Below, one piece after another: positions 1-7,432 of a DNA stretch of 64,000 nt. The DNA is from Solwaraspora sp. WMMD406. GTDB taxonomy: Bacteria; Actinomycetota; Actinomycetes; Mycobacteriales; Micromonosporaceae. The stretch spans positions 6,108,001 through 6,172,000 of the forward strand of contig NZ_JARUBF010000001.1 of NCBI RefSeq assembly GCF_029626025.1, read 5' to 3'. The notes below the pieces were generated by a model. The model saw only the letters and a program-made list of their open reading frames with translations, did no database searches and was not told where the DNA came from. Both the position numbers and the translations under genes were made by a program. Numbering within the stretch: position 1 is the first letter of the stretch; each line of letters begins with the position of its first letter.

Positions 1-117
1 CGGGTCCATCCGTGGACCGGCCGTCCACCCATGGACCGGCCGGGACGACCACTGACTTCGCGCTGAGCGGAACGCGCCCACCAGCGACAGGGCCACAGGT
101 CCGCGTACCGTTGGGGC

Positions 118-1365
118 GTGCCTGATATCCCGTTCGGCTTCCAGATCCCCGGTGGCCAGCCGCCGGACCCCAACGACCCGAATCAGATGCAGCAGTTCAT
201 GGTGCAGCTGCAGCAGATGCTCGCCGCCCCGGGTAGCGGGCCGGTCAACTGGGACCTGGCCCGGCAGGTCGCCGCCAGTCAACTCGCCGCCGAGGGTGAC
301 CCAGCGGTCAACCCGCACGAGTGGCACACCGTCGAAGAGGCGCTGCGGGTGGCCGACCTGTGGCTGGAGTCGTCCTCATCGTTGCCGTCGGGGATCCGTA
401 CCTCGGTGGCGTGGAACCGCAACGAGTGGATCTATCGGACGTTGGACGTCTGGCGCAAGCTGTGCGACCCGGTGGCGGGGCGGATGGTGGGTGCCATGGG
501 TGACCTGGTCCCACCGGAGGCGCGCAGCCAGCTGGGTCCGATGCACGCGATGATGACCACCCTCGGTGGTGCGTTGTTCGGCGGGCAGCTCGGCCAGGCG
601 CTCGGCTCGTTGGCCACCGAGGTTCTCTCGGCCGGCGACATCGGGCTACCGCTGGGACCGGCGGGCACGGCCGCGCTGGTGCCGGCGAACATCCGGGCGT
701 ACGGCTCGGGCCTGGAACTGCCCGAGGAGGAGGTCCGCCTCTACGTGGCGCTTCGGGAGGCCGCCCACCAGCGGCTCTTCGAGCACGTGCCGTGGCTGCG
801 GGGACATGTGTTAACAGCGGTGGAGACCTACGCCGCCGGGATCACCGTCAACCGCGAGGCGATCGAGGAGGCGTTGGGTCGGGTCGACCCGATGAACCCG
901 GAGTCAATGCAGGAGATCGCCCTGGAGGGGATCTTCACGCCGGAGGACACCCCGGCGCAGAAGTCGTCGCTGGCCCGGTTGGAGACCGCGTTGGCGCTGA
1001 TCGAGGGCTGGGTGTGCCACGTGGTGGACAGCGCCTCGGCTGACCGGCTGCCGAACGGGCTCAAACTCGCCGAGGCGTTCCGGCGGCGGCGGGCGGCCGG
1101 CGGGCCGGCGGAGCAGACCTTCGCCGCGTTGGTCGGGCTGGAGCTGCGACCCCGGCGGCTGCGGGAGGCGGCGGCGCTGTGGACCGCGCTCACCACACAC
1201 CGGGGGGTGGAGGGCCGGGACGCGCTCTGGAGTCACCCGGATCTACTTCCCTCGGACGAAGACTTCGCCGATCCGGACGCGTTCGCCCGCGCGCGGGACG
1301 ACTTCGACCTCGGCGACATCGACTTCGACGACCCGCCGACCACGCCCGACCCGCCGACCAGCTGA
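118..1365 (+). CDS. Zinc-dependent metalloprotease-family protein (TIGR03624/DUF2342)
   Basis: A 415-residue protein starting at GTG. Its proline/glutamine-rich N-terminus (PFGFQIPGGQ) and central all-helical region match the actinobacterial family annotated as zinc-dependent metalloproteases, equivalent to mycobacterial Rv3195. I see no canonical HEXXH motif. The segment AHQRLFEHVPWL near residues 215-227 is the most conserved part I recognise and could carry metal ligands, but that is inference. The C-terminus is strongly acidic and ends in a proline/threonine tail. There is no signal peptide, so it is probably cytoplasmic. In mycobacteria it also sits next to the ThiF-like, ABC1-kinase, whiB7 and uvrD2 genes, as here. 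The substrate is unknown. Confidence 0.85.
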   Translation: MPDIPFGFQIPGGQPPDPNDPNQMQQFMVQLQQMLAAPGSGPVNWDLARQVAASQLAAEGDPAVNPHEWHTVEEALRVADLWLESSSSLPSGIRTSVAWNRNEWIYRTLDVWRKLCDPVAGRMVGAMGDLVPPEARSQLGPMHAMMTTLGGALFGGQLGQALGSLATEVLSAGDIGLPLGPAGTAALVPANIRAYGSGLELPEEEVRLYVALREAAHQRLFEHVPWLRGHVLTAVETYAAGITVNREAIEEALGRVDPMNPESMQEIALEGIFTPEDTPAQKSSLARLETALALIEGWVCHVVDSASADRLPNGLKLAEAFRRRRAAGGPAEQTFAALVGLELRPRRLREAAALWTALTTHRGVEGRDALWSHPDLLPSDEDFADPDAFARARDDFDLGDIDFDDPPTTPDPPTS

Positions 1366-1453
1366 GTCCGGCGCCGCCTGGTCCGGTGCGCTGGTGCGCC
1401 CTGGTTCGGCACGGGCTGGTCCCTTCGACGCCGCGACCGGCGGGCTGGTCCCG

Positions 1454-2050
1454 TCAGACGCCGCTCAGCAGGGCACGGGTGGTGTCCCAGCCTTCGACCG
1501 CCGGGTCGAGGGTCGACAGGTCGGCCGGTCCGCGGATCCGCCGCCAGGCGGGGGTGAGTGCGACCGCGCCCCGGCGGGGGGCCGCCGACTGGACCGTGTG
1601 CGCGTCGGCCTCCAGGTCCAGCGCCGGGAGCCATTCGGGTGCCGGCAGCCGGGCGGCGACGCCCAACAGGCCCGTACCGGGTGGGCCGGCCGGTGCCACC
1701 GCCAGCGGCCGGGTGGTCAACGGCCGCAGCAGTTTGCCCACCAGCAGTCCGGGCAGGTCCGGGGCGTCGGCGGCCAGCACAGCGGCCTGGTCGAAGCCCT
1801 CGGCGTGGGCGGCGTCGAGCGCGGCGTTGACCGAGAGCTCCGGCAGCTGGTAGATCGGCATGCCCGGCCAGGCGACCGACCGGCCCAGCGGCAGGTCCGG
1901 TGCGATCCCGGCGAGCGCCGGTTCGATCTGGTTGAGGGTGGCCAGCAGGTCGACCAGGTCCTCGGCGAGCGCGGCCCGCCAGGTCGGCAGCGGGGTGCCG
2001 GGTGGTGCCCAGTCGACCGGGTTGAGCAGGATCACCACCGCACGTCGCAT
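1454..2050 (-). CDS. Nucleotidyltransferase-like protein (GT-A/DUF2064-type fold)
   Basis: A 198-residue protein starting at ATG. It opens with a hydrophobic strand (AVVILLNPVD). A later segment, VLAADAPDLPG, has the aspartate-containing DxP arrangement used for metal and nucleotide binding in GT-A enzymes such as MobA, CofC and DUF2064 proteins. The N-terminal glycine-rich loop of MobA is not obvious, so the donor nucleotide cannot be assigned. It is convergent with the metalloprotease-family gene and lies about 35 bases downstream of the YgjP-type metallopeptidase gene on the same strand. The two may be co-transcribed. Family membership is moderately supported; the function is unknown. Confidence 0.6.
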   Translation of the reverse strand: MRRAVVILLNPVDWAPPGTPLPTWRAALAEDLVDLLATLNQIEPALAGIAPDLPLGRSVAWPGMPIYQLPELSVNAALDAAHAEGFDQAAVLAADAPDLPGLLVGKLLRPLTTRPLAVAPAGPPGTGLLGVAARLPAPEWLPALDLEADAHTVQSAAPRRGAVALTPAWRRIRGPADLSTLDPAVEGWDTTRALLSGV

Positions 2051-2084
2051 CCGCCCGACTCTAGTGCAGCGGCGTGCTGCTCCG

Positions 2085-2615
2085 TCAGTCGGCGAGGACG
2101 AATCCGGTGGCCGCCGCGACCCCTTCCAGATAGCCTCGGGCCCGCTCGGCCTTGGGGTAGCGGCCGACGAGTTCCCAGAACCGGGCGTTGTGGCTCGGCA
2201 CGATCAGGTGCGCCAACTCGTGCAGCAGTACGTAGTCGATCACCCAGTCCGGCATCTCCTGCATGCGGTGCGAGATCCGGATCGTCCGGTCGGCCGGCGT
2301 GCACGACCCCCAGCGACTGTTCTGGTTGGTGACCCACCGTACGCTGGCCGGCACCGCGACCCGGCCGTGTTCCGGCAGGTAGCGGTCGATCAGGCGCTTG
2401 GCCCGGCCGACGAGCTCGCTGTCGGAGCGGCGGAGGCGTTCCTCGCGGGCGGCCAGCCGGGCGAGCATCCGGTCGACCCACTCGCTCTCCTCGGCCCGGG
2501 AGAACTGGTCCGGGATGAGGATGACGACCCGCTCGCCCTCGCGATAGGCGGACACCGTCCGGCGTCGGCGCTGGCTGCGCCGCACCTCGACGACTGGCTT
2601 GCGCGCCCCGGCCAT
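2085..2615 (-). CDS. YgjP-like M48-type metallopeptidase (DUF45)
   Basis: A 176-residue protein taken from the ATG at 2615; upstream in-frame sequence lacks family similarity. It contains the zinc-peptidase motif HELAH, followed ten residues on by SHNARFW, whose histidine is the usual third ligand. The preceding block NSRWGSC is the hallmark of the YgjP/WLM-related family. The N-terminal half is basic (RRSQRRRRT), as is usual for these small cytoplasmic proteins. The size is shorter than E. coli YgjP but normal for actinobacterial members. Proteolytic activity is inferred from the motif; no substrate is known. Confidence 0.85.
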   Translation of the reverse strand: MAGARKPVVEVRRSQRRRRTVSAYREGERVVILIPDQFSRAEESEWVDRMLARLAAREERLRRSDSELVGRAKRLIDRYLPEHGRVAVPASVRWVTNQNSRWGSCTPADRTIRISHRMQEMPDWVIDYVLLHELAHLIVPSHNARFWELVGRYPKAERARGYLEGVAAATGFVLAD

Positions 2616-3095
2616 TAGTGGCCCGCGCAGCCCCGGGTTTCGCTCACGATGGCACGCTAATGCGTACTGACCAGGGGAACGCAAGAGGCAACACCGGACA
2701 GCCCGCCCGAATCGCCCTTTTTGGGGCCTGATGTCGGGAAAAAAATCACCGCTCAGCCGCGATCCACCGCGCCCGAGTCGTCCTCGATCACCGTAGGCGA
2801 TCACGAAGAACTTTTCATCTTCGATCCACCCCGAGGGGCGACCTGGGGATCTTCTACCGGCGTGTCACTGCGAATCTGACTTATCCGACGTATTCCGGCA
2901 TGCACACTCTCGACGTCGACTTACTCACAGTGTCGACGAATTGTTGACATGGAACCGCCCAGTCCTGGGTAGGGTCCGCGGACCGGCGGTCAACAAGTGG
3001 CCGCGGAGAAAATCCCAGCGCGCGGCGCGACGGCGACCGCGACGCCGGTGCGCGCCGGGACGAAACCGCCCGGCGCGGGAGACGAGGAGGGCACC
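2616..3095. other. Intergenic region between divergent genes, with a candidate promoter
   Basis: About 480 bases with lower GC than the flanking genes and no convincing ORF. A TTGACA at 2944-2949 is followed after 20 bases by TAGGGT at 2970-2975. This is a plausible but over-spaced promoter for the DUF5679 gene. An A-rich stretch near 2738-2748 could belong to the promoter of the leftward metallopeptidase gene. Nothing else was recognised. Confidence 0.4.
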
Positions 3096-3263
3096 GTGGC
3101 CGACCAGGCCCAGACCTACAACGGTTACTGCGTGAAGTGCAAGGAGAAGCGGGATTTCGAGGGCACCGTCGAGGTGTCGAAGACCGGCATGAACATGGCC
3201 AAGGGCAAGTGCCCAGTCTGCGGCACAACAGTGAACCGGATCTTGGGCAAGGCCAAGGTCTGA
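3096..3263 (+). CDS. DUF5679 zinc-ribbon protein
   Basis: A 55-residue protein. The GTG start is preceded by a strong ribosome site (GAGGAGG at 3084-3090); an upstream in-frame ATG at 2997 has none and would add a non-conserved leader. Two CxxC pairs (CVKCKEKR and CPVCGTT) form a zinc ribbon with lysine-rich strands between them, matching DUF5679, a small domain common in actinobacteria. The family has no established role; nucleic-acid binding is a guess from the fold. The gene stands alone and is closed by a strong terminator. Confidence 0.85.
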   Translation: MADQAQTYNGYCVKCKEKRDFEGTVEVSKTGMNMAKGKCPVCGTTVNRILGKAKV

Positions 3264-3272
3264 CCCCGACGA

Positions 3273-3308
3273 CGCGGGAAGGGGCGGCTCCGGCCGCCCC
3301 TTCCCGCG
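3273..3308 (+). terminator. Intrinsic terminator of the DUF5679 gene
   Basis: A perfect 15-bp inverted repeat (3273-3287 with 3294-3308) around a six-base loop, ten bases past the stop codon. There is no U-tract, which is common in high-GC actinobacteria. Confidence 0.8.
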
Positions 3309-3319
3309 TCCGGGAAGGC

Positions 3320-3369
3320 GCCCGGCCGACGCACACCTCGCCACGCCCGGCCGACGCACACCTCGCCAC
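3320..3369. repeat. 25-bp perfect tandem duplication
   Basis: Two adjacent identical 25-base units (3320-3344 and 3345-3369) in intergenic sequence just before the DnaA-box cluster. One of many short tandem duplications in the window. Confidence 0.9.
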
Positions 3370-3409
3370 GCTCGGTCATGTCCTGGGCCCGACAGAGTTA
3401 CCCGCCGGT

Positions 3410-3471
3410 TGTGGATAACTCACCGAGTTCTGTGGATAACCCAGCGGAGACGGCATCGTAGCTGTGGATAA
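3410..3471 (-). promoter_or_regulatory. Cluster of three exact DnaA boxes
   Basis: The nine-base DnaA box TTATCCACA occurs three times on the minus strand at 3410-3418, 3431-3439 and 3463-3471. All are in the same orientation, with start-to-start distances of 21 and 32 bases, roughly two and three helical turns. The cluster ends 41 bases before the ThiF-like gene. No dnaA, dnaN or gyrB lies nearby, so this is unlikely to be oriC. It may be a DnaA titration or regulatory site. Confidence 0.65.
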
Positions 3472-3512
3472 CGAGCCAAACACGGTTTCGATACGGTGAC
3501 AGTCTGTCACTC

Positions 3513-4568
3513 ATGACTAGGAATCCGCTGCTCCGGCCCACTCTCCTGCCCGGCGTACCTCGGCTCTGGCGAGACCCGCACACGCTCCAGCTCGGTGCCG
3601 ACCCGGCGCACGCCGTACTGCTGGAAGTCGCCGATCCGGCGATCACGCGACTGCTCGACCTGCTCGACGGCAGCCGCCCCCGCCGCGCGGTCCTCGACCA
3701 GGCCGCCCGGCTCGGCGTCCCCCAAGGCCAGGCCGAGCAACTGCTCGACACCTTGCAGGACAGCGGACTGATCGTCGGTGCGCACACCCTGCTCCCGGCC
3801 AACCTTCCGGAACCGGCCCGGCTACGGCTGAGCACCGAGGCCGCCGCGCTGGCCCTGCGCGGCCGGGAGACCGGCGCCACCCCGGCCCAGATCCTGCGCC
3901 GACGCGCCGCCGCCCGGATCGTGCTGACCGGCCGGGGTCGACTCGCCCGACCGCTCGCCGTGACCGTCGCCGAGGCCGGCGTCGGCCATGTCGGCCTCGC
4001 CATGGACGACCCGCCGGTCGACCGGGCCGCGATCGCCCAGGCGGTCGCCGTGGCCGCGCCCGGGACGGCGACCGGACCGGTACGGCGAGGTCAGGCGACC
4101 CTGGTCGTCCTCCTCGGCGCGGACCGACCGGCCAATCTGATCGCGGCGAGCTACGCCCAGCACCGACAGGCTCACATCATGATCGACATCCGGGGCCGGA
4201 CACCGGTCGTCGGACCCCTCGTACCGGCCAACGGCACGCCCTGCCTCAACTGTCTCGACCTGCACAGACGTGACCGCGACCCCGGTTGGCCACAGCTTGC
4301 CGCCCAACTGTCGACGATCGGCCCGGCGGTCACCTGCGACGCGGCCACCCTGTTGGCGGCGGCGAGCATCGCGGCAGCCGAGATCCTCACCTTCGTCGAC
4401 GGCGGGAGCCCGGAGACGATCGGATCGGCGGTCGAGGTGCGCGCACCGGCCCAGCTGCGTCGGCGGGCCTGGTCGGCCCATCCCGACTGCCGCTGCCGCC
4501 GAAGGCGAAACCCGCAGCGTGGTATGAGCCACCCTCAGGGAGGGGTCACCGTACGCGATCGTCGGTAA
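3513..4568 (+). CDS. ThiF/cyclodehydratase-like protein (TOMM leader-binding type)
   Basis: A 351-residue protein with ATG start. It resembles the N-terminal ThiF-like half of bacteriocin cyclodehydratases (TIGR03882): an N-terminal winged-helix-like region that in TOMM systems binds the leader peptide, a Rossmann-like middle, and a zinc-binding set of cysteines (PCLNCLDLHRRDRDP around residue 240 and CRC near the C-terminus). There is no YcaO partner and no precursor peptide nearby, so a role in peptide heterocyclisation is not supported. The same gene type is found next to ABC1 kinases in related actinobacteria, where its function is unknown. It ends 11 bases before the kinase gene, so they probably form an operon. 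Three DnaA boxes lie directly upstream. Confidence 0.65.
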   Translation: MTRNPLLRPTLLPGVPRLWRDPHTLQLGADPAHAVLLEVADPAITRLLDLLDGSRPRRAVLDQAARLGVPQGQAEQLLDTLQDSGLIVGAHTLLPANLPEPARLRLSTEAAALALRGRETGATPAQILRRRAAARIVLTGRGRLARPLAVTVAEAGVGHVGLAMDDPPVDRAAIAQAVAVAAPGTATGPVRRGQATLVVLLGADRPANLIAASYAQHRQAHIMIDIRGRTPVVGPLVPANGTPCLNCLDLHRRDRDPGWPQLAAQLSTIGPAVTCDAATLLAAASIAAAEILTFVDGGSPETIGSAVEVRAPAQLRRRAWSAHPDCRCRRRRNPQRGMSHPQGGVTVRDRR

Positions 4569-4578
4569 CAATGGCCGA

Positions 4579-5907
4579 GTGACCGATATCCCGCGCTGGG
4601 CCGTGTCCAGGACCGCCAAGCTCGCCGCGTTGCCACTCGGCTTCGCCGGCCGTACCGTCCTGGGCCTGGGTAAGCGGGTCACCGGACTCGCTTCCGACGT
4701 CATCTCCACCGAGATCCAGGAACGCACCGCCGAGCAGCTGTTCAGCGTGCTCGGCCAGCTCAAGGGCGGTGCGATGAAGGCCGGGCAGGCGCTGTCGGTG
4801 TTCGAGGCGGCCCTGCCGGACGAGCTGGCCGCCCCGTACCGGCAGGCGTTGACCAAGCTGCAGGAGGCGGCACCGCCGCTGCCCGCCGGCAGCGTGCACA
4901 AGGTGCTCGCCGACCAGCTCGGGGAGCGGTGGCGGGACACGTTCGTCGAGTTCGACGACCATCCGGCCGCCGCCGCCAGCATCGGACAGGTGCACAAGGC
5001 GGTCTGGCGGGACGAGTCCGGCGCGGGCCGCGACGTCGCCGTCAAGGTGCAGTATCCCGGTGCCGGCGAGGCGCTGCTGGCCGATCTCAAGCAACTGGCC
5101 CGGCTCAGCACGATGTTCCGGGCGATCCAGCCCGGCCTGGACATCAAGCCGCTCCTCGCCGAGCTGCGGGACCGGCTCGCCGAGGAGCTCGACTACGAAC
5201 TGGAGGCGCGGTCACAGCGGGCCTTCGCCACGGCGTACGCAGACGACGAGCAGATCCGGGTGCCGGCGGTGCTGGCCTCGGCGCCCCGGGTGCTGGTCAC
5301 CGAATGGCTCGACGGCGTCCCCCTTTCCAAGATCATCAACGATGGTACGGCTGACGACCGGAACCGGGCCGGCGAGCTGATGGCCGTCCTGCACTTCTCC
5401 GCGCCGGCCCGCGCCGGGCTGCTGCACGCCGACCCGCATCCGGGCAACTTCCGGCTGCTCCCCGACGGCCGCCTCGGGGTGGTCGACTTCGGGGCGGTGG
5501 CCCGGCTGCCCGACGGGCACCCCGAGCCGATCGGCCGGCTGGTCCGGCTGGCCTTGGCGGGCGACGCCGACGCGGTCGTCACCGGGCTCCGTGACGAGGG
5601 CTTCATCAAGCCGGACGATCCGATCGACGCGCCGGCGGTGCTCGACTTCCTGCTGCCGATGCTGGAGCCGTTGGCGGTGGAGGAGTTCCAGTTCAGCCGC
5701 AAGTGGCTGCGCGACGAGGCGACCCGGCTGGCCAGCCCGAAATCCCCGGCCTACCAGCTGAGCCGCCAGCTCAACCTGCCGCCGTCGTACCTGCTGATCC
5801 ATCGGGTCACCCTCGGCTCGATCGGGGTACTGAGCCAGCTGGAGGCCCGGGCCCCGTACCGGCGGATCGTGCAACGCTGGCTGCCCGGGTTCGTCCCGGC
5901 CGGCTGA
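4579..5907 (+). CDS. ABC1/UbiB-family atypical kinase
   Basis: A 442-residue protein starting at GTG. It has the family-specific KxGQ motif (MKAGQALS near residue 72), the alanine-rich nucleotide loop (AAASIGQVHKA), the lysine-containing strand VAVKVQYPG, and the kinase catalytic and metal motifs HADPHPGNF and VVDFG. These are all hallmarks of ABC1 (AarF/UbiB/COQ8) proteins. No transmembrane segment is evident. It is the probable counterpart of mycobacterial Rv3197, next to whiB7 there too, where the neighbourhood is linked to intrinsic antibiotic resistance. Substrates are unknown; in other bacteria the family supports quinone biosynthesis. Confidence 0.9.
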   Translation: MTDIPRWAVSRTAKLAALPLGFAGRTVLGLGKRVTGLASDVISTEIQERTAEQLFSVLGQLKGGAMKAGQALSVFEAALPDELAAPYRQALTKLQEAAPPLPAGSVHKVLADQLGERWRDTFVEFDDHPAAAASIGQVHKAVWRDESGAGRDVAVKVQYPGAGEALLADLKQLARLSTMFRAIQPGLDIKPLLAELRDRLAEELDYELEARSQRAFATAYADDEQIRVPAVLASAPRVLVTEWLDGVPLSKIINDGTADDRNRAGELMAVLHFSAPARAGLLHADPHPGNFRLLPDGRLGVVDFGAVARLPDGHPEPIGRLVRLALAGDADAVVTGLRDEGFIKPDDPIDAPAVLDFLLPMLEPLAVEEFQFSRKWLRDEATRLASPKSPAYQLSRQLNLPPSYLLIHRVTLGSIGVLSQLEARAPYRRIVQRWLPGFVPAG

Positions 5908-5976
5908 CCGCCGGGTCGATCCGGCCGGGGCTGGCCGCGACCTCGTCCCGTACCACCGCCGTTGCACAGCGACGGC

Positions 5977-6031
5977 GACAGCGGCGCGGGCCGCAGGGGC
6001 GATGTCTGCCCCTGCGGCCCGCGCCGCTGTC
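5977..6031. terminator. Bidirectional terminator between convergent genes
   Basis: A perfect 24-bp inverted repeat (5977-6000 with 6008-6031) around a seven-base loop, between the ABC1-kinase gene and the leftward small gene after whiB7. It would serve both transcripts. Confidence 0.9.
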
Positions 6032-6104
6032 AGTAGCTGGATGGTCGAAGGGATGGATGGTCAGGTGAACGCTGACGGTCCGGCGGGTGGCCGGGATCCG
6101 TCGG

Positions 6105-6335
6105 TCAGCGCCCGCCCAGCTCACGGGCCCAGCGCTGCCGGGCCTGCATCGCGATGGTACGGGCGGATCGGGTTGCCTCAGTACGCGTGTCGCCGGCCTG
6201 AGGCGATTGCATTCGGACCCGGGACAACGCTTCGTGCAGTAAGTTCATGGCGATTTCTCCGGTAGTGACGGTCTGTGTGGTGATGGTGGTGGTCAGCGCC
6301 GGTACCTGACCGGCGATCGTCGTGGTCGTACGCAT
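6105..6335 (-). CDS. Small protein downstream of whiB7
   Basis: A 76-residue ORF whose ATG lies one base past the whiB7 stop (TGACATG), suggesting translational coupling. An internal ATG at 6248 has its own ribosome site (GGAGA) and would give a 47-residue protein starting MNLLHEALSRVRMQ. This resembles small arginine-rich actinobacterial proteins that begin MNLLHEAL. The N-terminal part of the longer form is threonine-rich and may not be translated. The function is unknown; position suggests co-expression with WhiB7. Confidence 0.5.
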   Translation of the reverse strand: MRTTTTIAGQVPALTTTITTQTVTTGEIAMNLLHEALSRVRMQSPQAGDTRTEATRSARTIAMQARQRWARELGGR

Positions 6336-6336
6336 G

Positions 6337-6738
6337 TCAGGCCGCCAACCGGACGGCCCGGCGGGTGCCGGCGACGCCGTCGGCCGCCAACCGCGCCTCG
6401 ACCTCGCCCTGCAGGGCGGCGTCGCGCGCGAGGTCCTCCTTACGGGGGCGGCCACGCGGCCGCTTGCGCGGCACCACCGCGCCCCGCTCGAAGATCTCGC
6501 CGCCCCAGACGCCCCAGGGCTCGGCCCGCTCGACCGCGCCGGCCAGGCACTCCACCCGCAGTGGACAGTCCACGCAGAGCGACTTGGCCAGCTCCAACTC
6601 CGTCGGGGAGTCGGAGAACCACAGGTCAGGGTCGAACTTCCGACACGGTAGGTCTGCCACAACCTCCGACTGGCCCGTCGCGGCCGGCCGGCAACCCGGC
6701 TTCCAGACGCGCTCGAGTGTGGCCAACGCCAGACTCAT
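6337..6738 (-). CDS. whiB7: WhiB7-type (WblC) iron-sulfur transcription factor
   Basis: A 133-residue WhiB protein. The four cluster-binding cysteines appear as LPCRKFDP, then the triad in SLCVDCPLRVECLAG. They are followed by the WhiB turn GVWGGE and, near the C-terminus, an AT-hook (RGRPRK), which is the diagnostic feature of WhiB7/WblC. In mycobacteria and Streptomyces this factor partners the principal sigma factor to induce intrinsic antibiotic-resistance genes when ribosomes are inhibited. A ribosome site (AGAGGTGA) precedes the ATG. The neighbours (ABC1 kinase, uvrD2) match the mycobacterial whiB7 locus. Its leader contains an attenuator-like terminator. Confidence 0.92.
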   Translation of the reverse strand: MSLALATLERVWKPGCRPAATGQSEVVADLPCRKFDPDLWFSDSPTELELAKSLCVDCPLRVECLAGAVERAEPWGVWGGEIFERGAVVPRKRPRGRPRKEDLARDAALQGEVEARLAADGVAGTRRAVRLAA

Positions 6739-6805
6739 AGCCCGGTCACCTCTTTCTTTCGCTTCGATCTTGTGGATCGCTTCCGACTTGTTCGTACCTG
6801 TGCGG

Positions 6806-6851
6806 GCGCAAAAACTAAGGCCGCGGATCCCGGTTGCGGGTTCCGCGGCCT
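6806..6851 (-). promoter_or_regulatory. Attenuator (intrinsic terminator) in the whiB7 leader
   Basis: On the minus strand a stem of 14 pairs with a single T/T mismatch (6818-6851, loop GTTG) is followed by TTAGTTTTTGC. This is a textbook Rho-independent terminator located 68 bases upstream of the whiB7 start codon. Two self-complementary CCTCGAGG octamers (6849-6856 and 6890-6897) could pair with each other and invade the base of the terminator stem, giving an antiterminator. Attenuation of whiB7/wblC by translating ribosomes is known in other actinobacteria; its operation here is inferred. Confidence 0.75.
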
Positions 6852-6876
6852 CGAGGTGAGCCGGTTGGTCTGTTGG

Positions 6877-7329
6877 TCAGACCGGCCTTCCTCGAGGTGG
6901 AACACCGCGGGCAGCATCCAGGAACGGCTTCTTGACCGTCGGGATCATCGTGCGGAGGCTGCCCTCAGAGCTGTTGCCGGCGCTGGCCGCCACCACGGCC
7001 ATGCCACGCCGCCGCTGCTGCCATGCCGAGGTCACCGGAGCCTGCCCAGCCGGCGCCGACGACGGGACAGACACGTCTGCCCGCAGTGCGGCGAAGGTGG
7101 GCCGGAGCTGGTGAGTCGGCGCGACCTGGACCTGGTGCGCCCCGGTCGACCCGGCCTGGACCCGAACCTGGTGGGTCCCGGTGGTCGGCTCGGCTGGAAC
7201 CTGGTGCGCCTCGGTCGGCTGGCCGGCGGACACGACGGTGGTCGGCGCGACGGTGACCCGATAGCCACCGACCGTCGGAGCGCAGGCAGCACGCAGCGTC
7301 GACAGCTCTGGAATCGTGTAGATCTCCAT
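6877..7329 (-). CDS. Leader ORF upstream of whiB7 (candidate)
   Basis: A 150-codon ORF starting at the ATG at 7329 with a perfect ribosome site (AGGAGGTG). It is rich in Val, Ala, Thr, Pro and Gln with repeated HQV motifs, and I recognise no domain. Its stop codon lies inside a small hairpin (6867-6883) and 26 bases before the attenuator stem, and its last codons cover the first CCTCGAGG arm. That placement suggests it may be the translated sensor of whiB7 attenuation, although known whiB7 leader ORFs are much shorter. An internal ATG giving a 23-residue peptide (MIPTVKKPF...) is an alternative but lacks a clear ribosome site. Confidence 0.45.
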   Translation of the reverse strand: MEIYTIPELSTLRAACAPTVGGYRVTVAPTTVVSAGQPTEAHQVPAEPTTGTHQVRVQAGSTGAHQVQVAPTHQLRPTFAALRADVSVPSSAPAGQAPVTSAWQQRRRGMAVVAASAGNSSEGSLRTMIPTVKKPFLDAARGVPPRGRPV

Positions 7330-7432
7330 CGTCGACACCTCCTGCCTGAACTCGTCGTGACTCGTCACTAACAACCGTTTCACCCCAGTCGAGCAGCGAG
7401 AACGCCCACTGCCCGCGAGGTGTGACCTGAGG

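Noticed and set aside
3410-3471. DnaA-box cluster as the chromosomal origin
   Set aside because: No dnaA, dnaN, recF, gyrB or rpmH is nearby, and only three boxes are present, far fewer than in actinobacterial origins.
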